A DNA stretch of 64,000 nucleotides from Flavobacterium sp. CYK-55 (GTDB lineage Bacteria > Bacteroidota > Bacteroidia > Flavobacteriales > Flavobacteriaceae). This document shows, in pieces, positions 40,654 to 48,964 of this stretch; the stretch's first letter is position 1; each line of letters starts with the position of its first letter. Location: assembly GCF_018413465.1 (NCBI RefSeq), contig NZ_JAHCDK010000008.1, positions 62,001-126,000 on the forward strand. Direction: 5' to 3'. Position numbers and translations under genes: made by a program. The notes under the pieces were generated by a model. It saw nothing but the letters and a program-made list of their open reading frames with translations, had not been told where the DNA came from and ran no database searches.

Positions 40654-43047
40654 TTACCTTAAAGTTGCTGTTGTGTCACGCACATTTTTGAGTAAAACTT
40701 GTGTGGTTTTCGGCGGTAAAGGTAAAGTAATTTTTGTGGCTGGCTGTTGAGCCGTTGGCTTGATTTTTTGGTGAATAATGACAGCATCAGTCAATACAAA
40801 CGGTTTAGGCATCATCCAGTCAGCTCTTTTCTTTAAGTTGAAATCCGGATGGTATAATAAGTTAAATGAGCTTTCTAGCAAATTCATGTTCAGAACTTCG
40901 TGCGCTGCTACATCAAATGAAAGCTCTAAAGGCTGATTGTTGACTACATAATAACTCAAAATGCGGGTGCTGTTGCGCTCATAAAAACTGCCTTTTTCTC
41001 CGGTTCTGTTTACGCCGTTTGCGCGCAAATGATGAATTTGAATTTTCTCGGGCGCAAAAATATCGTATCGATGCACCTTTCGGTTTGGGCTGATTTTTAT
41101 CTGCAAGTATCGGCGATTATTTGCTGTAGAATCTTTTAAAAATTCAATAGTCGGACCCGGGATGTTCTTTTTCGGCGCAGGAGCAGAGAAAGTAAACGCA
41201 GCATCGTATTTACTGAACATATGTTGGGCGTTGAGCTCATTGGCTTTTGTAGGGTTTTGACCTAAATAGGTTTGTGTCCAAGGGTCTAAATTTTTATCAT
41301 AAGTTCCCCAGAACGACTGATGTTTTTCATGATCTTGCCAGTAAACCAATGAGTTGGGTTTGGTTTTACCACGATGAAAATCAGATTGAGTGTGGGCCCA
41401 ACCCATAAAGCCAATCGCAAATATGAAAAAAATAGCTGACCAAACAACTTTTTTCTGATATACAGCTAACAGGGGTAGCAATAAACCAAAAGTTAACATC
41501 AGTAAAACAGAACTTCCGGCCATTATTTTTAAGCCTAGACCTATTGGAAGTTGTGTAATGAGCGGTGCCAAAATCCACAAAATAGGCACAGAGAATAGCG
41601 CGTTGATTATCGTGTTGGTTCTTTGAGAAATTATAAAATAAGCCAACATGATCAGTCCGAAAAAAGTTGGAAAAATCAAAAAAGAAGCGCCGGGAAGATA
41701 CAGCGCCAATGCCATATTAATGAAAACCCAAAAAGTAAGTGGGGCAATACTTTGGTTGAGGTGTTGGCCTACTGATTGAGTTCTGAAATATATCAAAAAA
41801 GCTACTGCCAAACTCAAGAAACTAAAAGCAGCCATGTATAAATGACCATTATAGGGAAATCCTTGTTGAATTTCTTGATATTGAGGATAAACCTTGAGCA
41901 ACAACTGCCAACCCAAATAATTAATAAGCCCAACCAAAATAACCAATAAAGTAAACTTTAAAAAACCTTTGCCGATTTCTCTTCCAGTTAAAATGCGTTT
42001 TCCTAATCCGATAAAAATCAATACAGCTAAAAAAACCAAACCTCCGATGGCCAACGGAACATTCCAAGAAAAAGGATAGCTAAATAAACCTGCAGGAGTA
42101 TTAAAGTAAACCGAGTCAGAATTTGAATTTAATTTTCCTAAATCAGCATTTGACAGATGATGTAGCAAAGGCATTAAGTAACTCCCTTGATGTGCTATGG
42201 TTTCGGGCGAAACATTTTCAAATGAATCTTGTGCCGTATGGTAATTAAAATGATTGTCAATGTACGCAAAATTGAACCCTTGAATTTTTCCTTGCTCGCG
42301 AAAAACAGTTAGGTCGGTATCGTTGGGAAGCATTTTGTAAATGCTATACATCAGCGAATTGGTGACCGGATATGATGGGTTACTTTGAATAAAGCCGTCA
42401 ACCAGAGCAGTGTTTCCACGATTAACTTCCATCAGCATATAACTGGGGCCGCTGCTGCCACGTGCTTCAAAATTAATGGCTAAACCAACCTCTTTTGCCC
42501 ATTTATGTTGGGTAACAAACAAAGCAGCTCCGTTGAGTCCGAGTTCTTCTGCATCCGAAAAGAGTATAATAATATCATTTTTGTGAGAAGTCTTTTGATT
42601 CAGAAATGCCCGAAGACCTTCAAGTATAGTTGCTACACCCGATGCGTCATCACAAGCTCCCAGCGAATATGAATGCGGAGCACTGTCATAATGCGATAAA
42701 AGCAAGAGCGCTTTTGAAGAATCTTTTCCGGGAATTCTAGCCAGTATATTCTTCGACCGAACTAAGTTGCCCCACTCAGTCAAGGTTGTTCCTTGCTGAA
42801 CTTCTGGTTTGAGACCTAGTTTTTTGAGTTCGCCGATAAGGTATTGAGCTACTACTTCATGGTTCTGCGAACCTACAAAATGAGGTTTTTGAGCTATAAC
42901 ATTAATGTGTTCTAATGCTTTAGCTGTTGAGAATTCGTTTAGATTAGTAGAACTCGAAACCCACCTGGGCATCAAAGTTAAATAAAGAACAGCCAAGACA
43001 AGGCCTATCCAGAGACTTGCCCACAGAGATGCTCGGTTTTTTTTCAT
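40654..43047 (-). CDS. M28-family membrane metallopeptidase (ERMP1-like layout)
   Basis: 797 residues. One N-terminal membrane helix is followed by an extracytoplasmic M28 domain (about 50-300). The zinc ligands are in LLLSHYDSAPH, ACDDASGVATI, DAEELGLNGA, NFEARGSSGP and NFAYIDNHFNYHTAQD. Then come about seven or more membrane helices (about 330-560) and a C-terminal beta-rich domain. This is the layout of ER metallopeptidase 1-type proteins. It is an aminopeptidase or carboxypeptidase by family; the substrate is unknown. It is 11 nt downstream of the zinc-ribbon gene. Confidence 0.92.
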   Translation of the reverse strand: MKKNRASLWASLWIGLVLAVLYLTLMPRWVSSSTNLNEFSTAKALEHINVIAQKPHFVGSQNHEVVAQYLIGELKKLGLKPEVQQGTTLTEWGNLVRSKNILARIPGKDSSKALLLLSHYDSAPHSYSLGACDDASGVATILEGLRAFLNQKTSHKNDIIILFSDAEELGLNGAALFVTQHKWAKEVGLAINFEARGSSGPSYMLMEVNRGNTALVDGFIQSNPSYPVTNSLMYSIYKMLPNDTDLTVFREQGKIQGFNFAYIDNHFNYHTAQDSFENVSPETIAHQGSYLMPLLHHLSNADLGKLNSNSDSVYFNTPAGLFSYPFSWNVPLAIGGLVFLAVLIFIGLGKRILTGREIGKGFLKFTLLVILVGLINYLGWQLLLKVYPQYQEIQQGFPYNGHLYMAAFSFLSLAVAFLIYFRTQSVGQHLNQSIAPLTFWVFINMALALYLPGASFLIFPTFFGLIMLAYFIISQRTNTIINALFSVPILWILAPLITQLPIGLGLKIMAGSSVLLMLTFGLLLPLLAVYQKKVVWSAIFFIFAIGFMGWAHTQSDFHRGKTKPNSLVYWQDHEKHQSFWGTYDKNLDPWTQTYLGQNPTKANELNAQHMFSKYDAAFTFSAPAPKKNIPGPTIEFLKDSTANNRRYLQIKISPNRKVHRYDIFAPEKIQIHHLRANGVNRTGEKGSFYERNSTRILSYYVVNNQPLELSFDVAAHEVLNMNLLESSFNLLYHPDFNLKKRADWMMPKPFVLTDAVIIHQKIKPTAQQPATKITLPLPPKTTQVLLKNVRDTTATLR

Positions 43048-43058
43048 ATCGGTTAAGT

Positions 43059-43403
43059 TTATTGGGTTTTCTGAACCAATTTCAACCAGCCGTTTTTCAA
43101 GAGCACATACCCTTGATCATAGACAAAAAAAACAGGTCCTTTCTTTGAGAGCCTCCAACCGGTAAAAAAATTAAAGTCAAATCCGCTTTCAACCAGCCGC
43201 ATTCGACTGACTTTGTCATTTTCTTTTTGTTTCAACTCAGATAATAACCGATAATTTTTACGCAACTGATGATTGATGTTCCGCATTAAATTGTTGGTGT
43301 CTTTGTTGATTCGGTTGTTGTAGCTATTGCGACAGCTATCACTACAAAATTTTTTGTCCTCACGACCGATGACTCTTTCGTGGCATTCTAAACAAGTTTT
43401 CAT
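43059..43403 (-). CDS. small protein with N-terminal CxxC zinc-ribbon-like motif
   Basis: 114 residues. The N-terminus has four cysteines in a zinc-finger arrangement, CLECHERVIGREDKKFCSDSC (C4, C7, C20 and C24). It continues with a basic helical region and a C-terminal beta section (GPVFFVYDQGYVLLKNGWLKLV). It resembles the small zinc-ribbon proteins common in flavobacteria; a nucleic-acid role is possible. It starts a four-gene unit. Its ATG is preceded by ATACGCC, the same leader type as at ssb and the gene at 14012. Confidence 0.82.
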   Translation of the reverse strand: MKTCLECHERVIGREDKKFCSDSCRNSYNNRINKDTNNLMRNINHQLRKNYRLLSELKQKENDKVSRMRLVESGFDFNFFTGWRLSKKGPVFFVYDQGYVLLKNGWLKLVQKTQ

Positions 43404-43658
43404 GGCGTATAAAAATTTAACTCTTCAAAACTGTCGGGGCGATTGACTTTGCTGAAAAAAAGCAGTAGTCAAAACAGCTTCTAATAGTTTTAGGCTCAGC
43501 CAAATGTAAGAATTAATTTGTTTTGACAAGCAATTACAAACGACTACAATCGAAAATAAATACTTAATAACCGAATCGTTCAAAACCGAATTGTCAATTT
43601 TGGCTTACAGTTCTCACGGGCTGATTTACGTTATAATAACTTTAAATTTTTACACGCC
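43404..43658. other. divergent intergenic region before ssb
   Basis: 255 bp between the leftward zinc-ribbon gene and ssb. No gene or RNA is visible. Both flanking genes carry a TTAAATTTTTAYACGCC leader directly before their ATG. It holds no clear consensus -7 box, although TAACTTTA before ssb is close. Confidence 0.5.
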
Positions 43659-43991
43659 ATGAACGCATTAAGAAACAGAGTCCAATTAATTGGCAACATC
43701 GGAAATGACCCCGAAATTATGACTTTAGATTCCGGGAAGAAGCGCGCCAGAATTACCTTGGCCACGAACGAAAGCTACAAAAATGATAAAGGAGAAAAAA
43801 TCACCGAAACCCAATGGCATAATCTGATTGCTTGGGGAAAACCTGCTGAACTCATTGAAAAGTACACCTCAAAAGGCACGCAAATAGCCGTCGAAGGAAA
43901 ACTCACGCATCGCAGTTATGACGATAAAAATGGAGAGAAGAAATACGTCACAGAAGTTGTCTTAACCGATATGTTGTTGTTGGGCAAATAA
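43659..43991 (+). CDS. ssb: single-stranded DNA-binding protein
   Basis: 110 residues, an OB fold only: NRVQLIGNIGNDPEI, the aromatic WHNLIAWGKPAELIEKY and VEGKLTHRSYDDKNGEKKY. The C-terminal tail ends with LLLGK and lacks the acidic DIPF tail used by canonical SSB to recruit partners. It is therefore a short paralogous SSB type, probably not the main replication protein. The stop codon sits inside a small GGGC-AAATAA-GCCC hairpin (43982-43995) followed by four T residues, a possible weak terminator. Confidence 0.93.
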   Translation: MNALRNRVQLIGNIGNDPEIMTLDSGKKRARITLATNESYKNDKGEKITETQWHNLIAWGKPAELIEKYTSKGTQIAVEGKLTHRSYDDKNGEKKYVTEVVLTDMLLLGK

Positions 43992-44028
43992 GCCCTTTTA
44001 CGGTGACTTGAGCTTTGAAAAAATTGGG

Positions 44029-44721
44029 TTATATAAGCCCAAGAACATCGGTGATTTTCTCAAGCGTTTTGAAGTTTGGATGCTCTACTTTGTGATGAAT
44101 TTTTTCGTGTTCCCAGGTTGTATGAAACGGAATATGTACTGCATATCCACCAATAGCCAACACCGGAAGCACGTCAGATTTTAATGAATTTCCAATCATG
44201 AAAAATTCATGAGGTTCTATTTCAAGGCGCTTGAGTAATTTCTGGTAATTAATTTCTTGTTTGTCAGCCATCACTTCAATGTGGTGAAAATATGGCCCTA
44301 GACCTGAATCATGCAGTTTGCGCTGTTGGTCTTTAAGATCACCTTTGGTAGCGACTATGAGTTTGTATTTTCCCTCAAGTGCTTTCAAAGTGTCTTCAAC
44401 GCCATCCAGTAATTCAATTGGTTTTTCAAGAAGTTCTTTGCCGTACTCTATGATTTTTTCGACAATTTCAATTGAAATAGTATTGTTCGAAATTTTCATC
44501 GCTGCTTCAATCATTGAAAGAATATAACCTTTGATTCCGTAGCCGTACAAGCTTAAATTGGCGATTTCGGTTTTCAAAAGCTCTTGTGACAAACCTTGTT
44601 GCGAAAGATAATCACTCATCAAGGCACAGAATTTTTGTTCTGTTTCCTGAAAATAAGGTTCATTGACAAACAAAGTGTCGTCGGCATCAAAGGCGATAAC
44701 TTTTAGATTTTTCATTTCCAT
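44029..44721 (-). CDS. HAD-superfamily hydrolase
   Basis: 230 residues. The nucleophile motif is FDADDTLF (about 11-18), the second motif LIVATKGD, and the fourth GNSLKSDVLPVLAIGGYAVHIP. All three catalytic regions are intact with a helical cap domain between them. It hydrolyses a phosphate ester, most likely a small metabolite phosphate. Homologues of this type occur beside housekeeping genes, and no substrate can be read from the sequence. The start may be ATG 44715 (third residue). Confidence 0.9.
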   Translation of the reverse strand: MEMKNLKVIAFDADDTLFVNEPYFQETEQKFCALMSDYLSQQGLSQELLKTEIANLSLYGYGIKGYILSMIEAAMKISNNTISIEIVEKIIEYGKELLEKPIELLDGVEDTLKALEGKYKLIVATKGDLKDQQRKLHDSGLGPYFHHIEVMADKQEINYQKLLKRLEIEPHEFFMIGNSLKSDVLPVLAIGGYAVHIPFHTTWEHEKIHHKVEHPNFKTLEKITDVLGLI

Positions 44722-44768
44722 AAATGGCCGTTTATTTAATTGAAGGTTTCAAAAAATCATTTAAAGTG

Positions 44769-46826
44769 CTAGCTGATGGTTGCTCCGTTGTCAACTTCAG
44801 CATCCGGATTCACAAAAACCAATTTTCCGACAGCGTCTGAGGTCATCAAAATCATTCCTTGGCTATCAACGCCTCTGAGGTTTCTAGGTGCTAAATTAAC
44901 CAGCACGGTTACTTTTTTTCCGACGACTTCTTCAGGCGAAAAGCTTTCGGCGATGCCCGAAACAATGGTGCGAACATCAATACCGGTATCTACTTTCAGG
45001 ACCAAAAGTTTGTTGGCTTTGGGCATTTTTTCTGCTTCGAGAATGGTTCCTACACGGATGTCCATTTTGGCAAAATCGTCAAACGATACAAGTTCTTTTT
45101 GAGGTGTCATGGTTTTGTTTTGGCTAAGATTGGCAGTTTTGGTTGCTTCGAGTCGGTCAATTTGTTGCTGAATTTGCGCATCTTCAATTTGTGGAAACAA
45201 AATTTCGGCAACGCCCAGCTGATGACCAACTGCTAAAGATTCTGGTTTTTCGCTGATTGAATTCCAAGCAGGCACGATGGATAAATTCAGAATTTGATGC
45301 AATTTATCAGCAGTAAATGGCAAGAAAGGCTCGCTCAAAACGCGTAGAGTAGTGGCAATTTGCAAAGCCACATAAAGTTGTGTTTTTACACGCTCCGGAT
45401 CAGTTTTGTATACTTTCCAAGGCTCTTCATCGGCGAGATATTTGTTGCCCAAACGCGCTACATTCATCAATTCACCCAGCGCTTCTCTGAATCTGTAGCG
45501 TTCAACAGAGCTGGCAATCACCGCCGGATAAGCTTTGAGTTCGTTCAAGGCTTGCTCGTCAGTTTCAGTAAATGCATTAGGTTGCGGAACAATTCCCTCA
45601 AAGTATTTATGTGTTAAAACCACCACGCGGTTGATGAAGTTTCCGTAAATGGCAGCCAATTCATTGTTGTTGCGCGCTTGAAAATCTTTCCAGGTAAAGT
45701 CATTGTCTTTGGTTTCGGGCGCATTAGCTGTTAGCGCATAGCGCAAAGCATCTTGTTGCCCCGGAAAGTCCAAAAGATATTCGTGTAGCCAAACCGCCCA
45801 GTTCTTTGAAGTTGAAAGTTTGTTGCCTTCTAAATTCAAAAACTCGTTGGCCGGAACATTATCGGGCAAAATGTAGCTGCCTTCAGCTTTGAGCATAGCC
45901 GGAAAAATCACACAGTGAAACACAATATTGTCTTTGCCAATAAAGTGTACCAGTTTGGTGTCGTTGCTTTTCCAATACGGTTCCCAATCTTTGCCGGTGC
46001 GAGCCGCCCATTCTTTGGTTGATGAGATATAACCAATCGGCGCATCAAACCAAACATAGAGCTTTTTGCCCTGGGCGCCTTCTACCGGAACATCAATGCC
46101 CCAATCTAAATCGCGGGTAACCGCTCTGGGTTTGAGACCATCGTCCAACCAAGATTTTACTTGACCATAAACGTTAGGCTTCCAATCGTTTTTGTGTCCT
46201 TGCAAAATCCATTCGCGCAAAAAAGCATCGTATTGATCTAGCGGCAAAAACCAGTGTTTGGTGGTTTTTAAAATAGGAGTTTCGCCGGTAATGGTTGATT
46301 TTGGGTTGATCAAATCAGTGGCATTAAGCGTTGAACCGCACTTTTCGCACTGATCGCCGTAGGCTTCTTCGTTGCTGCATTTCGGGCAAGTGCCGGTCAC
46401 AAAGCGATCAGCCAAGAATTGTCCGGCTTTGGCATCGAATAATTGTTCGGTTTCTTCTTCGATGAATTTGCCTTCGTCGTAGAGTTTTCTGAAAAATTCA
46501 GAAGCCGTTTTATGGTGAATCTCGGCCGATGTGCGCGAGTAATTGTCAAATGAAATACCAAAATCAACAAACGATTGACGAATAATTCCGTCGTATTTGT
46601 CAATCACCTCTTGTGGGCTAATGCCTTCTTTGCGCGCTTTCATTGAAATGGCCACGCCGTGTTCGTCGCTTCCGCAGATAAACGCCACATCTTTATCTTG
46701 CAAACGCAAGTAGCGGGCATATATATCGGATGGAACATAAACGCCCGCCAAGTGTCCAATATGGATGGGCCCGTTGGTGTAAGGCAAAGCGGCTGTGATG
46801 GTGTATCGTTTTGGATTTTGTATCAT
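44769..46826 (-). CDS. metG: methionyl-tRNA synthetase with C-terminal EMAP/tRNA-binding domain
   Basis: Charges tRNA(Met) and the initiator tRNA with methionine. 685 residues. HIGH signature IHIGH (21-25), zinc knuckle [17 protein letters not shown] (about 144-160) and the KMSKS-type loop NKLSTSKN (about residue 337). The C-terminal about 105 residues are an OB-fold tRNA-binding/dimerisation domain ([20 protein letters not shown]). A -7 box, TAATTTTG, lies on the minus strand at 46853-46846, 20 bp before the ATG. Confidence 0.97.
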   Translation of the reverse strand: MIQNPKRYTITAALPYTNGPIHIGHLAGVYVPSDIYARYLRLQDKDVAFICGSDEHGVAISMKARKEGISPQEVIDKYDGIIRQSFVDFGISFDNYSRTSAEIHHKTASEFFRKLYDEGKFIEEETEQLFDAKAGQFLADRFVTGTCPKCSNEEAYGDQCEKCGSTLNATDLINPKSTITGETPILKTTKHWFLPLDQYDAFLREWILQGHKNDWKPNVYGQVKSWLDDGLKPRAVTRDLDWGIDVPVEGAQGKKLYVWFDAPIGYISSTKEWAARTGKDWEPYWKSNDTKLVHFIGKDNIVFHCVIFPAMLKAEGSYILPDNVPANEFLNLEGNKLSTSKNWAVWLHEYLLDFPGQQDALRYALTANAPETKDNDFTWKDFQARNNNELAAIYGNFINRVVVLTHKYFEGIVPQPNAFTETDEQALNELKAYPAVIASSVERYRFREALGELMNVARLGNKYLADEEPWKVYKTDPERVKTQLYVALQIATTLRVLSEPFLPFTADKLHQILNLSIVPAWNSISEKPESLAVGHQLGVAEILFPQIEDAQIQQQIDRLEATKTANLSQNKTMTPQKELVSFDDFAKMDIRVGTILEAEKMPKANKLLVLKVDTGIDVRTIVSGIAESFSPEEVVGKKVTVLVNLAPRNLRGVDSQGMILMTSDAVGKLVFVNPDAEVDNGATIS

Positions 46827-46845
46827 GTGTCGGAATAATTGTCCG

Positions 46846-46853
46846 CAAAATTA
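46846..46853 (-). promoter_or_regulatory. -7 box of metG
   Basis: TAATTTTG on the minus strand matches TAnnTTTG. No -33 TTG at 19 nt. Confidence 0.5.
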
Positions 46854-46911
46854 CATTTTTTACGAATAGCTTTCTTTTGAAATAAAGAGCTTTTTTGAAT
46901 GAATAAGAGTA

Positions 46912-47424
46912 CTATTTTCTGTGCTCAATAATGTAATTAATACCACGTTTTAAGCCTTCAAAATATTTTTTCTGATCAAATAAAGGCAAAATATTTTTAC
47001 GTTGAACGATACGATGATCATCAGCTGAAAAGTGATTGCCGCTTCGTAAACCATAATTGATGTCAACATATTTTCGTTTTTTTGAGACAACCATTAAAAC
47101 ATCATCAAAAGTCTGTAGGTTGTATCCGAGTTTTGGTACTAAACAAGCATAATTATGGAATTTTAAAGAATGAGCTTTTGGGCTATCTTCAATAATTATA
47201 ATAATTTTTGTGTTGGTTTTGTTAAAATAATTTGAAACTATTGCTTCAAGATTATTCCTTTCTTCATCAGTTAGGAAGTTGCAATAGTCATTCACAAAAC
47301 CTTTTCTTTCGGGTAAATTACAAGTTTCTAGCGACCCTGATGGTTCACATATGGATGGTACAGATTTACATTCCCAAAAGAGAGGAACAATCAAAACTAA
47401 AATAAAGGCGTTTATATATTTCAT
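46912..47424 (-). CDS. TPM-domain exported protein
   Basis: 170 residues. The N-terminal signal-like segment ends FWEC, a weak lipobox (Cys 19). The rest matches the TPM/YgcG domain: VNDYCNFLTDEERNNLEAIVSNYFNKTNTKIIIII, then LVPKLGY and VDINYGLRSGNHFSADDHRIVQ, and a closing helix. TPM proteins are thought to act on the cell envelope or membrane-protein repair; the role is uncertain. Not obviously in an operon. Confidence 0.78.
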   Translation of the reverse strand: MKYINAFILVLIVPLFWECKSVPSICEPSGSLETCNLPERKGFVNDYCNFLTDEERNNLEAIVSNYFNKTNTKIIIIIEDSPKAHSLKFHNYACLVPKLGYNLQTFDDVLMVVSKKRKYVDINYGLRSGNHFSADDHRIVQRKNILPLFDQKKYFEGLKRGINYIIEHRK

Positions 47425-47541
47425 GTAAGCGGCATTGATTTTAAAATTGAAATTTAATAAAATATTGTTTTGATAAAGGTCTTAATTAGTGAACAATCTG
47501 TTTGCGACTAAATATTATTTATTCAAAAATGCTATAATGTA

Positions 47542-47549
47542 TACATTTG
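47542..47549 (+). promoter_or_regulatory. -7 box before the LD-carboxypeptidase gene
   Basis: TACATTTG matches TAnnTTTG and lies 20 bp before ATG 47570. It overlaps the upstream part of the longer frame, which argues against the start at 47489. Confidence 0.5.
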
Positions 47550-47569
47550 TCATGCTTGAATCACGTGCA

Positions 47570-48541
47570 ATGAAGAAAAATAAAAGTTTGTTGATACTTG
47601 TCGTAGGACTTTTTATGGTTCATAATTTATATTCACAACGAAAAATGATCACACCTGAATTTTTACAAAAAGGCGATACCATTGGCATTTTGGCCACCGC
47701 CCGAAAAATAGACGAAACAGCCCTGAAGCCGGCCATCAAAATACTTGAATACTGGGGATTACATGTGGTTTTAGGTAAAACCATCGGCAAAGAAGATCAT
47801 CAATTGGCTGGGCCGGATTGGTTGCGCGCCGAAGATTTTCAGCAAATGATGGATAACCCGAAAATCAAAGCTATTCTTGGTGCGAAAGGCGGTTACGGAA
47901 CGGTTCGGATGGTTGATCGCATTGATTTTTCGCGCTTCAAACAAAAGCCCAAATGGGTCATAGGCTTTAGCGATATGACCGTATTGCACAGCCACATCAA
48001 CCAAATGGGCATTGAAACCTTGCATGCGATTATGGCGCAAAGCTTTGAGAAAGCCAGCCCAGAAGCTCTTGAAAGTTTGCGAAAAGGACTGTTCGGAGAA
48101 CCTTTGAAATATAAAATTCCAGCGCATCCGTTTAACCACAAAGGTAGCGCAAAAGGTGAACTCGTGGGCGGAAACTTATCGGTGATTTACAGCATCATCG
48201 GCTCAAAATCAGCGCTTGATTACAAAGGGAAAATCTTGTTCATTGAAGATTTAGACGAGTATCTTTATCATATTGACCGCATGATGATGAACCTCAAGCG
48301 CAATGGTTATTTTGACGGACTCAAAGCAGTAATTGTGGGCGGAATGACCAGCATGAATGACAACGAAATTCCGTGGGGCAAAGACGCACTCGAGATTATT
48401 CAAGATGTACTCAAAGACACTAAAATTCCGGTGATTTATAACTTTCCGGCCGGGCATATCAAAGACAATCGAGCGCTCATTTTGGGCAAAACGGTTCAAG
48501 TCAACGCAACTGATTCTGGTGCTGAGGTTACTTTTATGTAA
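47570..48541 (+). CDS. LD-carboxypeptidase (S66 family, LdcA/MccF-like)
   Basis: 323 residues with a signal sequence (KSLLILVVGLFMVHNLYSQ). The nucleophile serine is in GFSDMTVLH, the acidic residue in LFIEDLDE and the histidine in FPAGHIKDN; together these are the S66 catalytic triad. It cleaves the terminal D-alanine of tetrapeptides in murein recycling by family. The signal peptide is unusual for LdcA, which is normally cytoplasmic, and suggests periplasmic action. The frame extends to 47489, but the -7 box and the signal peptide set the start here. yraN follows 5 nt later. Confidence 0.87.
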   Translation: MKKNKSLLILVVGLFMVHNLYSQRKMITPEFLQKGDTIGILATARKIDETALKPAIKILEYWGLHVVLGKTIGKEDHQLAGPDWLRAEDFQQMMDNPKIKAILGAKGGYGTVRMVDRIDFSRFKQKPKWVIGFSDMTVLHSHINQMGIETLHAIMAQSFEKASPEALESLRKGLFGEPLKYKIPAHPFNHKGSAKGELVGGNLSVIYSIIGSKSALDYKGKILFIEDLDEYLYHIDRMMMNLKRNGYFDGLKAVIVGGMTSMNDNEIPWGKDALEIIQDVLKDTKIPVIYNFPAGHIKDNRALILGKTVQVNATDSGAEVTFM

Positions 48542-48546
48542 ATGTC

Positions 48547-48906
48547 ATGGCGCAGCACAACCAACTCGGAAAAGAAGGCGAGCAAAGAGCTGCAGCTTAT
48601 CTCGAAGAAAAGGGGTATCAAATTCTTGAAACCAATTGGTATTACCAAAAGGCTGAAGTAGATATTATTGCTCAAAAAGGTTCAACTTTGGCGGTAGTTG
48701 AAGTCAAAACGCGCTCGAGTGTTGATTTTGGTTTACCGCATGAATTTGTCAAACCGCAAAAAATCAAATTGCTCACCCAAGCCATCGATGCTTATGTTCG
48801 CAATGGTAATTTGGACGTTGAGGTTCGCTTTGACATCATTTCTATTCACAAAAAAGCTAATGAGTTCATCATGGAGCATTTAGAAGATGCTTTTTTTCAT
48901 TTTTGA
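48547..48906 (+). CDS. YraN/UPF0102-family nuclease-fold protein
   Basis: 119 residues. NQLGKEGEQRAAAYLEEKGYQILETNW (residues 5-31) and EVDIIAQKGSTLAVVEVKTRSS (37-58) are the UPF0102 signature, with the D-xn-ExK nuclease-fold core (D39, E52, K54). It belongs to the restriction-endonuclease-like superfamily and probably acts in DNA metabolism; biochemical function is unsettled. Co-transcribed with the LD-carboxypeptidase gene. Confidence 0.92.
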   Translation: MAQHNQLGKEGEQRAAAYLEEKGYQILETNWYYQKAEVDIIAQKGSTLAVVEVKTRSSVDFGLPHEFVKPQKIKLLTQAIDAYVRNGNLDVEVRFDIISIHKKANEFIMEHLEDAFFHF

Positions 48907-48919
48907 GGATAAAACCAGT

Positions 48920-48949
48920 TTGAACCTGACTACTTAATTACTACATTTG
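48920..48949 (+). promoter_or_regulatory. promoter of the T9SS metalloprotease gene
   Basis: TTG (48920-48922), exactly 19 nt, TACATTTG (48942-48949). A full match to the Bacteroidetes consensus, 15 bp before ATG 48965. The TTG that opens the longer frame (48947) is part of this -7 box, so it cannot be the start. Confidence 0.72.
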
Positions 48950-48964
48950 AAAAAAAAATCTACT

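Noticed and set aside
43404..43658. Possible small RNA or tRNA before ssb
   Set aside because: No cloverleaf, no strong hairpin and no terminator seen; only AT-rich promoter-type DNA.
48947..48964. TTG start for the metalloprotease
   Set aside because: This TTG is part of a full consensus -7 box, so translation cannot start there.
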